Program-made: the position numbers and the translations under genes
Shown here: piece by piece, positions 17,243-26,803 of the stretch
Layout: each line of letters opens with the position of its first letter
How positions within the stretch are numbered: the stretch's first letter is position 1
Source of the DNA: Hyphomicrobium sp.
GTDB taxonomy: Bacteria > Pseudomonadota > Alphaproteobacteria > Rhizobiales > Hyphomicrobiaceae
Direction: 5' to 3'
NCBI RefSeq assembly: GCF_003987855.1
Contig: NZ_RXIZ01000022.1
Location: forward strand, 101,939 to 142,601
Length of the DNA stretch: 40,663 nt
Notes under the pieces: generated by a model
The model's input: only the letters and a program-made list of their open reading frames with translations
What the model was told of the DNA's origin: nothing
The model's database searches: none

Positions 17243-18453
17243 ACTTCAAGACTTTCCTGTTCGGTGTGCTTGCCGTCGGTGCCGTTTCGGGCGGCGCTTA
17301 TTTATACCTCGAGAAGAGGCATACCGCTGAGATCCAAGCTGCGCGCCTCGAGGAGGCCAAGCCGATAGCGGCGCCCGCGGTGACCGTGATGAAGGTCACC
17401 ACGGAGAATTTCGTCGAAACCGCTGCCGTTTCCGGCTCGCTCGTCCCACGGGAAGAAATTCTCGTTTCGCCGGAGGTCGATGGCTTGCGCGTTCTGGAGC
17501 TTCTTGCCGACGAAGGCGACAAAGTGAAGAAGGGCCAGGTTCTCGCTCGCCTCGTGGCAGAGCAGCTTGATGCGCAGCTCGCGCAGAACGACGCCAACCT
17601 CGCGCGCTCAACCGCTGCGATCGCTCAGGCAGAGAGCCAGATCGTTCAAGCCGAAGCCCAGGCGAAGGAGGCCGCCGCGCAACTGGACCGGGCCGTTCCG
17701 CTCAAACAATCCGGGTATCTTTCCGGCTCTATGTACGATCAGCGTGAGAGTGCGGCGCGCACGACCCAGGCGCAGCTGCTTGCCGCGCGAGATGGCCTCA
17801 AGGCGGCGAACGCCGAGAAAGCGCAAGTCGAAGCGCAACGTCGCGAACTGCAATGGCGGCGAAGCAATACCGACGTTACGTCGCCCGAGGATGGCGTCAT
17901 CAGCAGGCGGACCGCGCGTATTGGAGCGATGGCTGCGGCAAATGGCGAGCCGATGTTCCGCATCATTGAGAAAGGCGAGATCGAGCTCGACGCCGAGATC
18001 GTCGAAACCGAAATGAAAAATGTTCGCGTAGGTCAAAAAGCAATCGTGACCGTGCCACAGGTCGGCGACTTCGAGGGAAAAGTTCGGCTAGTTTCGCCAG
18101 AGGTCGACAAAACGGCGCGCCTCGGCCGGGTGAAGATCTTTCTCGGTATCAATCCCGTCCTGCGCATCGGGTCTTACGCGCGCGGCCGCATCGAGACCGC
18201 CTCAAGTCGCGGTCTTGCGGTTCCTTCGTCGGCGGTTGCATTCGACCATGACCTGGCATCAGTCCAAGTCGTGAGTGACAACAAAGTGCACAGACGGGTT
18301 GTAAAGGTCGGTCTCGTCACGAACGATCTCATAGAGATCAAGGACGGTGTCTCCGAGGGCGATCTCGTGGTCACGCGCGCAGGGACCTTTCTGCGTGATG
18401 GCGACGTCGTACGCCCAGTGCTGCCCGAGCCGCGCCTCAGCGAGGTCAAGTGA
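17239..18453 (+). CDS. RND efflux periplasmic adaptor (membrane fusion protein)
   Basis: A 404-residue HlyD/AcrA-type adaptor. An N-terminal membrane anchor (FLFGVLAVGAVSGGAYLYL) is followed by a lipoyl half (GDKVKKGQVLARL), a long Ala/Gln-rich coiled-coil hairpin (about 110-200), the second lipoyl half with DVTSPEDGVISRR, and beta-barrel and membrane-proximal domains. It bridges the inner membrane pump and an outer membrane channel. GGGAGG precedes its ATG inside the end of the TetR gene, and its stop overlaps the permease ATG by one base. No outer membrane factor is encoded nearby. Confidence 0.94.
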   Translation: MNFKTFLFGVLAVGAVSGGAYLYLEKRHTAEIQAARLEEAKPIAAPAVTVMKVTTENFVETAAVSGSLVPREEILVSPEVDGLRVLELLADEGDKVKKGQVLARLVAEQLDAQLAQNDANLARSTAAIAQAESQIVQAEAQAKEAAAQLDRAVPLKQSGYLSGSMYDQRESAARTTQAQLLAARDGLKAANAEKAQVEAQRRELQWRRSNTDVTSPEDGVISRRTARIGAMAAANGEPMFRIIEKGEIELDAEIVETEMKNVRVGQKAIVTVPQVGDFEGKVRLVSPEVDKTARLGRVKIFLGINPVLRIGSYARGRIETASSRGLAVPSSAVAFDHDLASVQVVSDNKVHRRVVKVGLVTNDLIEIKDGVSEGDLVVTRAGTFLRDGDVVRPVLPEPRLSEVK

Positions 18454-21400
18454 TGCGCATCAACATCTCGGCATGGTCCATCCGCCGTCCAGTTCCTGCG
18501 ATCGTGCTGTTCGCGGTGTTGATGCTGCTCGGAACGCTGAGCTTCAAGTCGCTTCCAGTGACGCGCTTCCCAAACATCGATGTCCCGATCGTCTCGATCA
18601 AGGTCACCCAATCCGGGGCCGCTCCCGCGGAACTTGAGACGCAGGTTACGAAGGTGGTGGAGGATTCTGTCGCCAACCTGATCGGCGTCAAGCACATCAC
18701 CTCCACGCTCACCGATGGCCTATCAACGACGATCCTGGAGTTCCGTCTCGGGACCGATACGGACCGCGCCTTGAATGACGTGCGAGATGCCGTCGCCGAG
18801 GTGCGGGCCAACCTTCCACGTACCATCGATGAACCGATCATCGAGCGGATCGACGTCGAAGGCCAAGCCATCCTCTCGTTCGCAGCCACTTCGCCGGCGA
18901 TGACGCTGGAAGAGCTGTCGTGGTTCGTGGACGACGTCATCAAGCGCAAGCTCCAGGCGACGAAGGGCGTCGGCCGCGTCGAGCGCTATGGTGGCGTGGA
19001 TCGCGAAATTCGCGTCAACCTCGATCCAGACAAGCTTCTGGCTTATGGGATCACGGCGGCGCAGGTGAATGCGCAAGTTCGCGCGACCAACGTCGATCTT
19101 GGGTCCGGCCGCGGCGAGGTGGGCAGCCAGGAACAAGCAATCCGCACGCTCGCGGGCGCCAGACAAGTTGATGCGCTGGCAGACGCTAAAATCATTCTCG
19201 CCGGCGGCCGCGAAGTTCGGCTGCGCGATCTTGGACGGGTTGTTGACGACGCCAGCGAGCAACGCTCGTTCGCTCGCCTCGACGAAAAACCTGTTGTGTC
19301 ATTCTCCGTGTTTCGCACCAAAGGTTCGAGCGAGCTGTCCGTCTCGGATGCCGTCAATCGGTCCCTCAAGGAGCTCGAGGCCCAGCATCCCGATGTCCAC
19401 CTGACGAAGATCGATGACGCGGTTGCCTACACACGCGGCAACTACGTGGCGGCTATGGAGACCCTGCTGGAGGGTGCCGCGCTCGCTGTTCTTGTGGTGC
19501 TTGTCTTTCTAAGGAACTGGCGAGCGACAATGATCGCGGCGATCGCGCTGCCTCTCGCCGCGGTACCGACGTTCTGGGCGATGAGCGCACTTGGCTTCTC
19601 GCTCAATCTCGTCAGCCTTCTCGGCATCACGTTGGCGACCGGCATTTTGGTCGACGACGCGATCGTCGAAATCGAGAACATCGTGCGCCATATGCACATG
19701 GGGAAATCGCCGTATCGTGCCGCGCTTGAAGCTGCGGACGAGATCGGTCTTGCCGTTATCGCCATCACGCTAACGATTGTCGCGATTTTTGCGCCTGTCT
19801 CGTTCATGGGCGGCATTGCGGGTCAATACTTCCGCCAGTTCGGACTGACGGTTGCCGTCGCCGTGCTTGTGTCGCTTCTGGTAGCCCGACTCATCACTCC
19901 GATGATGGCTGCCTATCTGTTGCGACCTATCCCAGAAGAGGATCACCCGGATGGCGTGATCATGCGCTTCTATACGCGCTTCCTGCGTATGACCCTGCGC
20001 CATCGCTATCTGACGCTCGTCACAGGCGTCGCGCTCTTTTCGGCGTCCGTTTATGCCACGACGCTTCTGCCTACTGGCTTCCTTCCGGATGAGGATACAT
20101 CGCGCGTGGTCGTGGCGGTAGAATTGCCGCCCGGCACTCAGCTGGCGGAAACTCTGGATAAGACCGACGAAGTAGCAAAAAGCCTGAAGAGCATTCCAGA
20201 AGTCGAAAAGGTTTTCGTCCTGGGCGGTACGAGCCCGACGGGGCAGCTGGAAGTTCGCCGGGCGTCTCTCTACGTTGAACTCGTTCCGAAGGATCAGAGA
20301 AAGCTCACGCAGAAGCAGCTGAAGTCGATCATTGCTGCAAAGATCGGCGATATCCCGGATGCGCGCGCGTGGTACGTCAACGAGCGCGGCGAGCGCGAGC
20401 TTTCGTTTTCGATGCTGTCGAGGGACGGCGACGATCTCAATGCCGCCATCGGCAAGGTCGAAGGCGCTTTGCGCGGCGTGCCGGGGTTTCGCAACGTGGC
20501 CGCGTCAGGTTCCACCGACCGTCCCGAAATTCGCGTCGTCCCGCGGCTCGATGTTGCGGCCCGGCTTGGAATAGCGCCGGATCAGATCGCGGAAGCCATT
20601 CGGGTTGCCACCATTGGAGACGCCGGATTCAACCTTGCGAAATATACGATTGGCGACCGGCAAGTTCCGATCCGCGTGCAGCTTGAAGAAAACATGCGAA
20701 GCGATCTGAAAAAGATCGAACAGCTGCGTTTGACCAACGCTCAAGGCAAGGCGATTCCGTTGACAGCCGTTGCGGAGGTTTCGCTCGGTCGCGGGCCGGC
20801 ATCCATCGAACGGTTTGACCGGTTGCGCCGGGCTGTTGTTGGCGTCGATCTCGACCGAGGCATGCCATTGAGCGTTGCGCGCGAGCGGTTTCTCAAGGTC
20901 ATAGAAGATCAGAACTTGCCCAAGTCCGTGACGCTTCAGCCTTCCGGCGATGCGGAAGTGCAAGATGAGGTCGCGGACGGATTTATCACGGCGATGGGCA
21001 CGGGCATCCTCATCGTGTTCGGCCTCCTCGTGCTTCTCTTCGGTAGCGTCTTCCAGCCGGTGACGATCCTGCTTTCTCTACCGCTCTCGTTCGGCGGCGT
21101 CGCGATAAGTCTGCTCATCACAAACAACCCTATCAGTATGCCCGTTTACATCGGACTCTTGATGCTCATGGGCATCGTGACGAAGAACGCGATCATGCTC
21201 GTGGATTTTGCGATCGAGAAGATCGCGGCGGGCGTTGATCGCGCCACCGCGATCATCGATGCAGGGCGCAAACGCGCCCGACCCATCATCATGACCACCT
21301 TGGCAATGGCGGCGGGTATGCTTCCCAGCGCGTTCGCATTAGGCGACGGCGGCGAGTTTCGCGCGCCGATGGCAATTGCGGTTATCGGCGGCCTCCTGGT

Positions 21401-21581
21401 TTCGACGCTGCTTTCACTCGTCTTCGTGCCGTCCTTCTTTACCGTGATGGACGATGTGGGGAACTTGATGCAGCGGATATTTGGCCGGTTCGTTGGTCCC
21501 ACGGACGAGCCTGACGCGGAAAGTAACTCCACCCAAGCGGGTGAACATTCATCTCGGCCCTTACCGGTCGCGGCAGAATAA
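18453..21581 (+). CDS. RND multidrug efflux permease (HAE-1 type)
   Basis: A 1042-residue inner membrane pump with the two-repeat RND layout: helix 1, a large periplasmic loop, helices 2-6 and a second half alike. The proton-relay pair lies in helix 4 (GILVDDAIVEIENI, about residue 402) and the matching lysine in helix 10 (IVTKNAIMLVDFA). HAE-1 pumps export drugs, dyes or lipophilic compounds by proton antiport; the substrate is not predictable. The ATG at 18453 overlaps the adaptor stop (TGATG) with GAGG upstream, so it is preferred over the GTG one codon earlier. The last 30 residues are hydrophilic. Confidence 0.95.
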   Translation: MRINISAWSIRRPVPAIVLFAVLMLLGTLSFKSLPVTRFPNIDVPIVSIKVTQSGAAPAELETQVTKVVEDSVANLIGVKHITSTLTDGLSTTILEFRLGTDTDRALNDVRDAVAEVRANLPRTIDEPIIERIDVEGQAILSFAATSPAMTLEELSWFVDDVIKRKLQATKGVGRVERYGGVDREIRVNLDPDKLLAYGITAAQVNAQVRATNVDLGSGRGEVGSQEQAIRTLAGARQVDALADAKIILAGGREVRLRDLGRVVDDASEQRSFARLDEKPVVSFSVFRTKGSSELSVSDAVNRSLKELEAQHPDVHLTKIDDAVAYTRGNYVAAMETLLEGAALAVLVVLVFLRNWRATMIAAIALPLAAVPTFWAMSALGFSLNLVSLLGITLATGILVDDAIVEIENIVRHMHMGKSPYRAALEAADEIGLAVIAITLTIVAIFAPVSFMGGIAGQYFRQFGLTVAVAVLVSLLVARLITPMMAAYLLRPIPEEDHPDGVIMRFYTRFLRMTLRHRYLTLVTGVALFSASVYATTLLPTGFLPDEDTSRVVVAVELPPGTQLAETLDKTDEVAKSLKSIPEVEKVFVLGGTSPTGQLEVRRASLYVELVPKDQRKLTQKQLKSIIAAKIGDIPDARAWYVNERGERELSFSMLSRDGDDLNAAIGKVEGALRGVPGFRNVAASGSTDRPEIRVVPRLDVAARLGIAPDQIAEAIRVATIGDAGFNLAKYTIGDRQVPIRVQLEENMRSDLKKIEQLRLTNAQGKAIPLTAVAEVSLGRGPASIERFDRLRRAVVGVDLDRGMPLSVARERFLKVIEDQNLPKSVTLQPSGDAEVQDEVADGFITAMGTGILIVFGLLVLLFGSVFQPVTILLSLPLSFGGVAISLLITNNPISMPVYIGLLMLMGIVTKNAIMLVDFAIEKIAAGVDRATAIIDAGRKRARPIIMTTLAMAAGMLPSAFALGDGGEFRAPMAIAVIGGLLVSTLLSLVFVPSFFTVMDDVGNLMQRIFGRFVGPTDEPDAESNSTQAGEHSSRPLPVAAE

Positions 21582-21634
21582 AGGCGCCAAGATTCTTGCG
21601 GCGTCCGATTGTGCGGGTGGCATCGCATGCCTAA

Positions 21635-21656
21635 GTTGCAGGCCATTGGCCGCAAC
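21635..21656 (+). promoter_or_regulatory. Leader hairpin abutting the ribosome site of the DUF533 gene
   Basis: GTTGC-A-GGCC / GGCC-GCAAC form a 9-bp stem with one bulged A and an ATT loop. The hairpin ends immediately before AAAAGGA, the ribosome site of the ATG at 21672. It lacks a T-run, so it is more likely to affect translation or read-through from the RND operon than to terminate. Confidence 0.4.
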
Positions 21657-21671
21657 AAAAGGACCCCCGCC

Positions 21672-22745
21672 ATGTTCGACGCCAAGTCTATCCTGGAAAA
21701 TATCGTGCGCGGAGCTTCGCCTTCGGGCGGCCCGGGCGCACCGCAAACAGGTGGCAATCTCGCCGACGTGCTGAACGGCATATTGAAAAACGCCGGCGGC
21801 GCTGGATCACAATCCTCAAGTTCTGGCGGGTTCGGCGATATCCTGAGCCAAATCAGCAAGAGCCTCTCTCAGCAGCAAGCGCCGGCAGGTGGCGCAGGTC
21901 AGCCCCAAGCTCAGTCCGGCGCCGACCTCGGAGACGTGCTGGCGCAGATCAAGAACAAACTCGGCGAAGCCGGAGGCGCGGTCACGGACGGCGGCAGCAT
22001 CAGCGACATTCTCGGCAAGATGTTCTCGCAGGCGACACAGGGCGTGAAAGAAGGTTCAGCCCGAGTGGGTGAAGCGACCGGCGCGTCCGACGCGCTCGGC
22101 CGGCTCGCCGCTGATCCGCAAGCCGCCGAGGTGATCGCGAAGCTCAAGGACTTTGTCCAAAACAATCCATATACCGCGGGAGCCGCGGCAGGTGGGCTGG
22201 GGGGCTTGGTCCTCGGTACGCGGACGGGCCGGTCACTGGCAGCGAGCGCAGCGCGGGTCGGCGCGTTGGCCATGATCGGAGGATTGGCCTACAAAGCGCT
22301 ACAGAACTATCAAGCCGGCCGGCCGCTCGTCACGGGCGCTGCATCCGCGGAACCGCCGCCTGCCGGTTCCGGCTTCGAGCCATCCGCGGTCAGCAACGAG
22401 TCAGCCGTTCGCTATATCCAGGCAATGATCGCAGCCGCGCATGCGGACGGACGTATCGACCCCGACGAGCGTGAAAAGATTATCGGCAGCTTGAAACAGA
22501 CAGGCTTCGACAGTGAAGCAGAAGCTTTCGTCGCCAAGGAACTCAATAGCCCGATCTCGGTAAGGGAGCTCGGGCAGTCTGTGACCAGTCCGCAAGAAGC
22601 CGTCCAGCTCTACACAGCGGCGCGGATTGCGGTGGCAGACAATTCTCCGGCAGAGAAGGAGTTTCTAGCGGCACTTGCCGAGGCACTGCGGCTCGATCCC
22701 AAGCTCGCGGCTCACATCGATGCGACGGCGGCCGCGGCTGCGTGA
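21672..22745 (+). CDS. DUF533 family protein with TerB-like C-terminal domain
   Basis: A 357-residue protein starting at ATG 21672 (AAAGGA eight bases upstream; longer frames to 21609 lack a site). The N-terminal third is Gly/Ser/Gln-rich and low complexity, with a repeated L.DVLxxI/ILxxI.. pattern. A Gly-rich hydrophobic segment (TAGAAAGGLGGLVLGTRTG) spans about 165-205. The C-terminal 110 residues (IQAMIAAAHADGRIDPDERE...) are the acidic helical TerB-like fold of DUF533/YebE. Function is unknown; tellurite in some database names reflects fold similarity only. It may have its own transcript or follow the RND genes. Confidence 0.88.
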   Translation: MFDAKSILENIVRGASPSGGPGAPQTGGNLADVLNGILKNAGGAGSQSSSSGGFGDILSQISKSLSQQQAPAGGAGQPQAQSGADLGDVLAQIKNKLGEAGGAVTDGGSISDILGKMFSQATQGVKEGSARVGEATGASDALGRLAADPQAAEVIAKLKDFVQNNPYTAGAAAGGLGGLVLGTRTGRSLAASAARVGALAMIGGLAYKALQNYQAGRPLVTGAASAEPPPAGSGFEPSAVSNESAVRYIQAMIAAAHADGRIDPDEREKIIGSLKQTGFDSEAEAFVAKELNSPISVRELGQSVTSPQEAVQLYTAARIAVADNSPAEKEFLAALAEALRLDPKLAAHIDATAAAAA

Positions 22746-22768
22746 CGAATTCGACGAAGCTCGAAAAG

Positions 22769-22801
22769 AAAAGGGCGCCAGCAATGCTGCCGCCCTTTTT
22801 T
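22769..22801 (+). terminator. Strong intrinsic terminator
   Basis: AAAAGGGCG / CGCCCTTTT arms with an inner CAGC-AAT-GCTG stem, followed by six T residues at 22796-22801. It sits 24 bases after the DUF533 stop and 21 bases before the convergent adaptor gene's stop. The A-run on the 5' side makes it likely to work on both strands. Confidence 0.9.
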
Positions 22802-22822
22802 GTCGAATAGGTAGGTCGAAAA

Positions 22823-23932
22823 TCAGTTGGTTTTGGCAGTTGAGGTCGTGACGTTGTTGGCCGCCTGATTATCGAGCTTGAAGAACGTGTCAACGCGCAT
22901 GCCGGTAAACAGCGGCGGGCGACCGTCCAAAGCAATCATGACCTCGACCACCTCAACGTCGTTAGGCCGGCGGGGACCGCGCGATGCGATGCGAGGTGCT
23001 CCGAGCGATTGTGAGATGGACGTAACCGTGCCCTCGAAGGTCTTATCGGGGAACGCATCGGCTTTTACGACGACGCGCTGGCCGACGTGAACCTTTGCCG
23101 CGTCTCGTTCTTCGACTTCGGCACGTAGCCGCAAACTCGACATGTCGCCGAACACCACCACGGCGCTGTCCGGAGATGGAACGGCCGTTTCGCCGACGCG
23201 TGCGAGAACGTTCAGCACGGTGCCATCAGCAGGCGCGCGAATGCGTGTGCGCTCGAGAGCAAGCTCGGAAGACGTCAAATCGGAACGGGCAAGGGCGAGG
23301 GAGGATTCCAGACGCTGCTCAAGCGGCATGCCCGGAAGCTTCTCGACCTGTGCCAGCTTATCCTTGGCGGCGGCCAGCGCGGTCTGCTTGTCGGCCAGAT
23401 CTTTCCGAGCTTTCTCAACCGCATCCTCGGGACCGGCCGCAGTCTTCCATGCCCGGTATGCCTTATCGAAGGCTTCATGAGCTCCGAACACAGCTTCCTG
23501 CGCCTTGAACACGGCATCGTCAGCATTGCGCCGATCAAGTGCCGGGCCGGTCACCGGCTCATCGGCGCGCTCGCGTTCGCGTACACCTTCTTCGGCGGCC
23601 GCCGCGTAGATCTTGTTGTAGTAATCGCCGTCATCGAGCCGGATCAAAAGATCGCCAGCCTTCACAACGTCGTTGGTCTTGGCAAGAATCTCCGCGATCT
23701 TGCCGCCTACCTCGCTGGCTATTCGGACCTCGCCGTCCTTTGGTTCGACGCGCGCCGTCGCCGAGGCGGCCCATTGCGGAGCGGGGGGCGCAGTATCAGC
23801 GTGGGCCGAGGCCGACACGCCGCTGAAAAGCCCCTCACTACTCGTGAGCGTGTTGACGCCGAAACTTCCCACGAGCGCTATCGCGCCGGCCACCAGGATC
23901 GCCGAGATCGCAGGATCAATCTTTTTAGGCAT
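22823..23932 (-). CDS. HlyD-type adaptor of an ABC exporter
   Basis: A 369-residue membrane fusion protein. It has one N-terminal membrane anchor (ISAILVAGAIALVGSFGV) and a lipoyl half-motif (NDVVKAGDLLIRLDDGDYY). A long charged coiled coil (about 100-200) is followed by RIRAPADGTVLNVLARVGE and a beta-barrel. The frame extends to TTG 24022 inside the ATPase gene, but ATG 23932 gives a proper anchor and is chosen; it overlaps the ATPase stop by eight bases. The C-terminus is a short Asn/Thr tail. With the ATPase and permease it forms a DevBCA-like export system; no outer membrane channel is present. Confidence 0.9.
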   Translation of the reverse strand: MPKKIDPAISAILVAGAIALVGSFGVNTLTSSEGLFSGVSASAHADTAPPAPQWAASATARVEPKDGEVRIASEVGGKIAEILAKTNDVVKAGDLLIRLDDGDYYNKIYAAAAEEGVRERERADEPVTGPALDRRNADDAVFKAQEAVFGAHEAFDKAYRAWKTAAGPEDAVEKARKDLADKQTALAAAKDKLAQVEKLPGMPLEQRLESSLALARSDLTSSELALERTRIRAPADGTVLNVLARVGETAVPSPDSAVVVFGDMSSLRLRAEVEERDAAKVHVGQRVVVKADAFPDKTFEGTVTSISQSLGAPRIASRGPRRPNDVEVVEVMIALDGRPPLFTGMRVDTFFKLDNQAANNVTTSTAKTN

Positions 23933-24677
23933 GCAGCTTTCGCCTCTTCGTAAGGTCGGTAATTTCGGGGGAATCGATACCCTCCGGCCGGCGCTCTTCG
24001 CCGACGATCTTGCCGTCTTCAATTCTTACGACACGGTCGGCGTATCCCAAGGTCCGCGGATCGTGCGTCACAGCTAACACGCTGCGATTCTGTTCCTTGG
24101 CGATGCGGGACAGAAGCCCCATGACCGCGTGACCGTTTTCGCTATCCAGCGCCGCCGTCGGCTCGTCCGCGAGCACCAGGGAGGGAGAACTTGCGATCGC
24201 TCGTGCAACGGCCACGCGTTGCTGCTCACCACCGGACAGGTTGCGCGGATAGTTGGTCAAACGGTGACCGAGACCGACTTCACGCAACGCCTCTTCAGCA
24301 CGGCTCGTAGCTGCAAAGCCTTTTACGCCGCGGACGTCCAAAGCAATGCGTACGTTCTCGAGCGCGCTGAGCGTAGGAAACAAATTGTAGGACTGGAAAA
24401 TAAAGCCGATGTGATCGCGTCTGACCTTCGCGAGTTCTTCTGCGGGAAGGTTGTCGACCACAGTGTCCGCGATTTGCAGGCTGCCCGAGGTCGGCTTCAA
24501 GATACAGCCGAGGATCGACAACAGCGTTGTCTTGCCAGACCCGGACGGCCCCATCAGCAAAGTCAGTTCGCCCGGAACCAGGTCAAGAGACACGCCCTTG
24601 ACGGCGACAACCAGTCCGGCGCCGCTTCCCAGTTCTTTGACGATATTCTCCGCTCGCAAGACGGGTGTCGTGGTCAT
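23925..24677 (-). CDS. ABC transporter ATP-binding protein (LolD/DevA/MacB class)
   Basis: A 250-residue ATPase with Walker A GPSGSGKTT, the Q-loop FQSYNLFP, signature LSGGEQQRVA, Walker B LVLADEPTAALD and switch VTHD. This set and spacing match ATPases that partner FtsX-fold permeases. The start ATG 24677 overlaps the permease stop by four bases (ATGA). The longer frame reaching 25070 runs in the shadow of the permease gene and is not used. It powers export together with the permease and the HlyD-type adaptor. Confidence 0.95.
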   Translation of the reverse strand: MTTTPVLRAENIVKELGSGAGLVVAVKGVSLDLVPGELTLLMGPSGSGKTTLLSILGCILKPTSGSLQIADTVVDNLPAEELAKVRRDHIGFIFQSYNLFPTLSALENVRIALDVRGVKGFAATSRAEEALREVGLGHRLTNYPRNLSGGEQQRVAVARAIASSPSLVLADEPTAALDSENGHAVMGLLSRIAKEQNRSVLAVTHDPRTLGYADRVVRIEDGKIVGEERRPEGIDSPEITDLTKRRKLHA

Positions 24678-25804
24678 CTGGAAAACACCGTGGCCGGATC
24701 TATCTTCGTGACCTTGACGATGGCCGAAAGCGCCGAGATCGCGCACATGAATAAAGTAAGTGCGAAAAGCCAGAATGCCAAACCGGGCGTCATTACCAAC
24801 GGCAACGATGAATTCCTGCTCAGGTAAAGTATGACTAACGCGATCGCCATTCCAAGGATATAGCCCATGATCGCGCTCAGCGCGGCTTGGGCGAGGATCA
24901 CCTTGTAAATATAGCCCCTGGAAGACCCGAGTGCGCGCAAGGTCGCGAACTCGTGAATGTGGTCCTTGGTACTGGAATAAAGCGTCTGGGCAACGATAAC
25001 GGTTCCGACAAGGCTGCCGAGGATAGCACCGCCGATCAGTGCGAGACCGGCGCCGGTTCGGAACAGCCATTGTTTGAGGCTGCGGCTCTCGAATTCGTCT
25101 TTCGTCAGCACGTCGGCGGAATCGAGGCGCTGCGCCAAGTCTTTCTGCACTTCGCTGATGTTGGCGCCCGGCGCCAGCTTCACCAATAGGAACGTCGACT
25201 TGTCATCGTCCGCGCCCAGAAGCTGGCGCGCGCGGTTGAGGGTCGTATAAGCGTACGGCGACTGCGTGAAGGAGCGGATGCCTTCGGTCAGGGCGCGGAT
25301 CTTCACGCGGCCGTTGGCTACCTGAGCAGTGTCGCCGAGGCCGTCAATGCCCAGTTCGTTGAGATACGTCTGGTCGACAGCGATGGCGTCGGGAGCCTTG
25401 ATGTCTTCGACCGTGCCCCTCGTCAATGCCCACGGGACAAGCCCCTGGTCATCGGCGTCGGCGCCCACGAGAACGACTCGCGAGGATCCACCCGACGGCT
25501 TGCGCCACTCAGCAAACGCCACGACGATCGGAACGACACTTTCGACGCCTGGGGTCGCCAGCGCCTGATGACGCTCGCGATCTCCGAGCAGCAAGCCGCC
25601 GTCCTCGAAACTCTTTGCACCATAGGTCGTGACAATGAGGTCGGCGTTGGAGCGGGCGATATTCGCAGTGATCATCCGGCTCGAACCAAGATAAAGCCCG
25701 AGTTGCACGGCCACCAAAACAATCGAGAAAAGAATGCCGACCAGCGTGACTGCGAGGCGAACGCGATCGTGCAGTAGATTTCGAAGCGCAAGAGTAAAGA
25801 CCAT
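24674..25804 (-). CDS. ABC exporter permease, FtsX-like (DevC-like)
   Basis: A 376-residue membrane protein with the FtsX/MacB permease layout. One N-terminal helix (LAVTLVGILFSIVLVAVQLG) is followed by a large periplasmic domain (about 45-255) and three C-terminal helices, with the family motif EFATLRALGSSRGYIYKVI. Members move lipids, peptides or lipoproteins across or out of the inner membrane; DevC proteins work with a DevB adaptor and a TolC-like channel. It is the first gene of the three-gene operon. The 273-base upstream gap, shared with the divergent DUF2147 gene, holds a small palindrome ATTGG-TT-CCAAT at 26032-26043. Confidence 0.9.
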   Translation of the reverse strand: MVFTLALRNLLHDRVRLAVTLVGILFSIVLVAVQLGLYLGSSRMITANIARSNADLIVTTYGAKSFEDGGLLLGDRERHQALATPGVESVVPIVVAFAEWRKPSGGSSRVVLVGADADDQGLVPWALTRGTVEDIKAPDAIAVDQTYLNELGIDGLGDTAQVANGRVKIRALTEGIRSFTQSPYAYTTLNRARQLLGADDDKSTFLLVKLAPGANISEVQKDLAQRLDSADVLTKDEFESRSLKQWLFRTGAGLALIGGAILGSLVGTVIVAQTLYSSTKDHIHEFATLRALGSSRGYIYKVILAQAALSAIMGYILGMAIALVILYLSRNSSLPLVMTPGLAFWLFALTLFMCAISALSAIVKVTKIDPATVFSR

Positions 25805-26077
25805 GTGGCTGCAGTTCTCTCAAAGTTTTTCGAAACGGGCCAACGGACCCTGCGCTCGGCGCTCCCGCACAGTACAAATGGAGCGTCTCCGAAGGGTCCT
25901 ATAACCTTATTGTGTCGCGGCTACCACCGCGAAACGCCCCTTTTGTCCGCGGCACGTTCCGCACGCGTCGGAAAGTCCGACCAACCTCGAAGTGCCTCAG
26001 AATTGATGAAGGCTTAGCGAGGGTTTAACAAATTGGTTCCAATGTTTCGCCTTCTTCGCGGCATAGGAGATTGAAAG

Positions 26078-26803
26078 TTGGGCTTTCATCTGCGGTTTAT
26101 TGTCATGCGTTGCATCAATACTTCCAGACGTTCGAGCGCTGCCTTCGCCGCGGCCGGTTTGCTTCTCGGTACTTCCTTCGCCGCGGCTCCGGCTTTTGCG
26201 GATCCGAAGGAAGTCGGTGTCTGGTACGACGACACGGGCAAAGGCGCGGTCAAGATCGAGATCTGCACGCCGACGACGCTCTGCGCGAAAATCTATTGGC
26301 TCAAGGAGCCGATGGCTGACAACGGCAAGCCGAAGATCGATCGGTTCAATCCCGAGCCCGCCATGCGGAATCGTCCAATCTGCGGACTTCCGATCATGGG
26401 CGACCTCGTCAAGGTCGACAGCGGCTTTGATAACGGCTGGGTCTACGATCCCAAAGAAGGCAAATCTTATAGCGTCGCGTTAGACTTGGTGGATCAGGAC
26501 ACTTTGAAAGTGACCGGCTACAAAGGCATGCGCTTCCTGGGCAAATCCTTCATCTGGACCCGCGCCCCCGCTGACCTACCGTCGTGCGACAAAGATCAAG
26601 CGTCGCTTCCTGGCGCCGTACCGGCCCCCGTACCTGCCGTGCGTAAGAAGCAGGCTACTGCGGCGAGCGCGACGACGAAGAAAGCTAAAAACGACGTCGG
26701 CGCCTCCAAGCTTGGAGCCGCCGACGTTGCGAAGTCATCGCACAAGAAGAAATCGGAAAAAGCGACGGCTGCTACTCAGCAGCCCCCAGTTGCTTCGAAC
26801 TAG
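26078..26803 (+). CDS. DUF2147 secreted protein
   Basis: A 241-residue protein with a signal peptide ending APAFA and a DUF2147 domain: GVWYDDTGKGAVKIEIC, CAKIYWLKEP, then the NGWVYDPKEGKSYS and LKVTGYKGMRFLGKSFIWTR segments. The domain is a small periplasmic beta-barrel of unknown function. A Lys/Ala-rich tail of about 65 residues follows, perhaps for envelope attachment. The start is TTG 26078, with AGGAG eight bases upstream; ATG 26105 is in frame but has no ribosome site. Its last 32 bases overlap the end of the convergent hydrolase gene. Confidence 0.87.
   Translation: MGFHLRFIVMRCINTSRRSSAAFAAAGLLLGTSFAAAPAFADPKEVGVWYDDTGKGAVKIEICTPTTLCAKIYWLKEPMADNGKPKIDRFNPEPAMRNRPICGLPIMGDLVKVDSGFDNGWVYDPKEGKSYSVALDLVDQDTLKVTGYKGMRFLGKSFIWTRAPADLPSCDKDQASLPGAVPAPVPAVRKKQATAASATTKKAKNDVGASKLGAADVAKSSHKKKSEKATAATQQPPVASN

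Noticed and set aside
21146-21859. A 237-codon minus-strand frame across the RND permease end and the DUF533 start
   Set aside because: It overlaps two well-supported genes and its translation is Pro/Ser/Arg-rich without any domain.
24678-25070. N-terminal extension of the ABC ATPase frame to 25070
   Set aside because: This stretch lies within the permease coding sequence in another frame. The ATPase fold begins at the ATG at 24677, which overlaps the permease stop by four bases.
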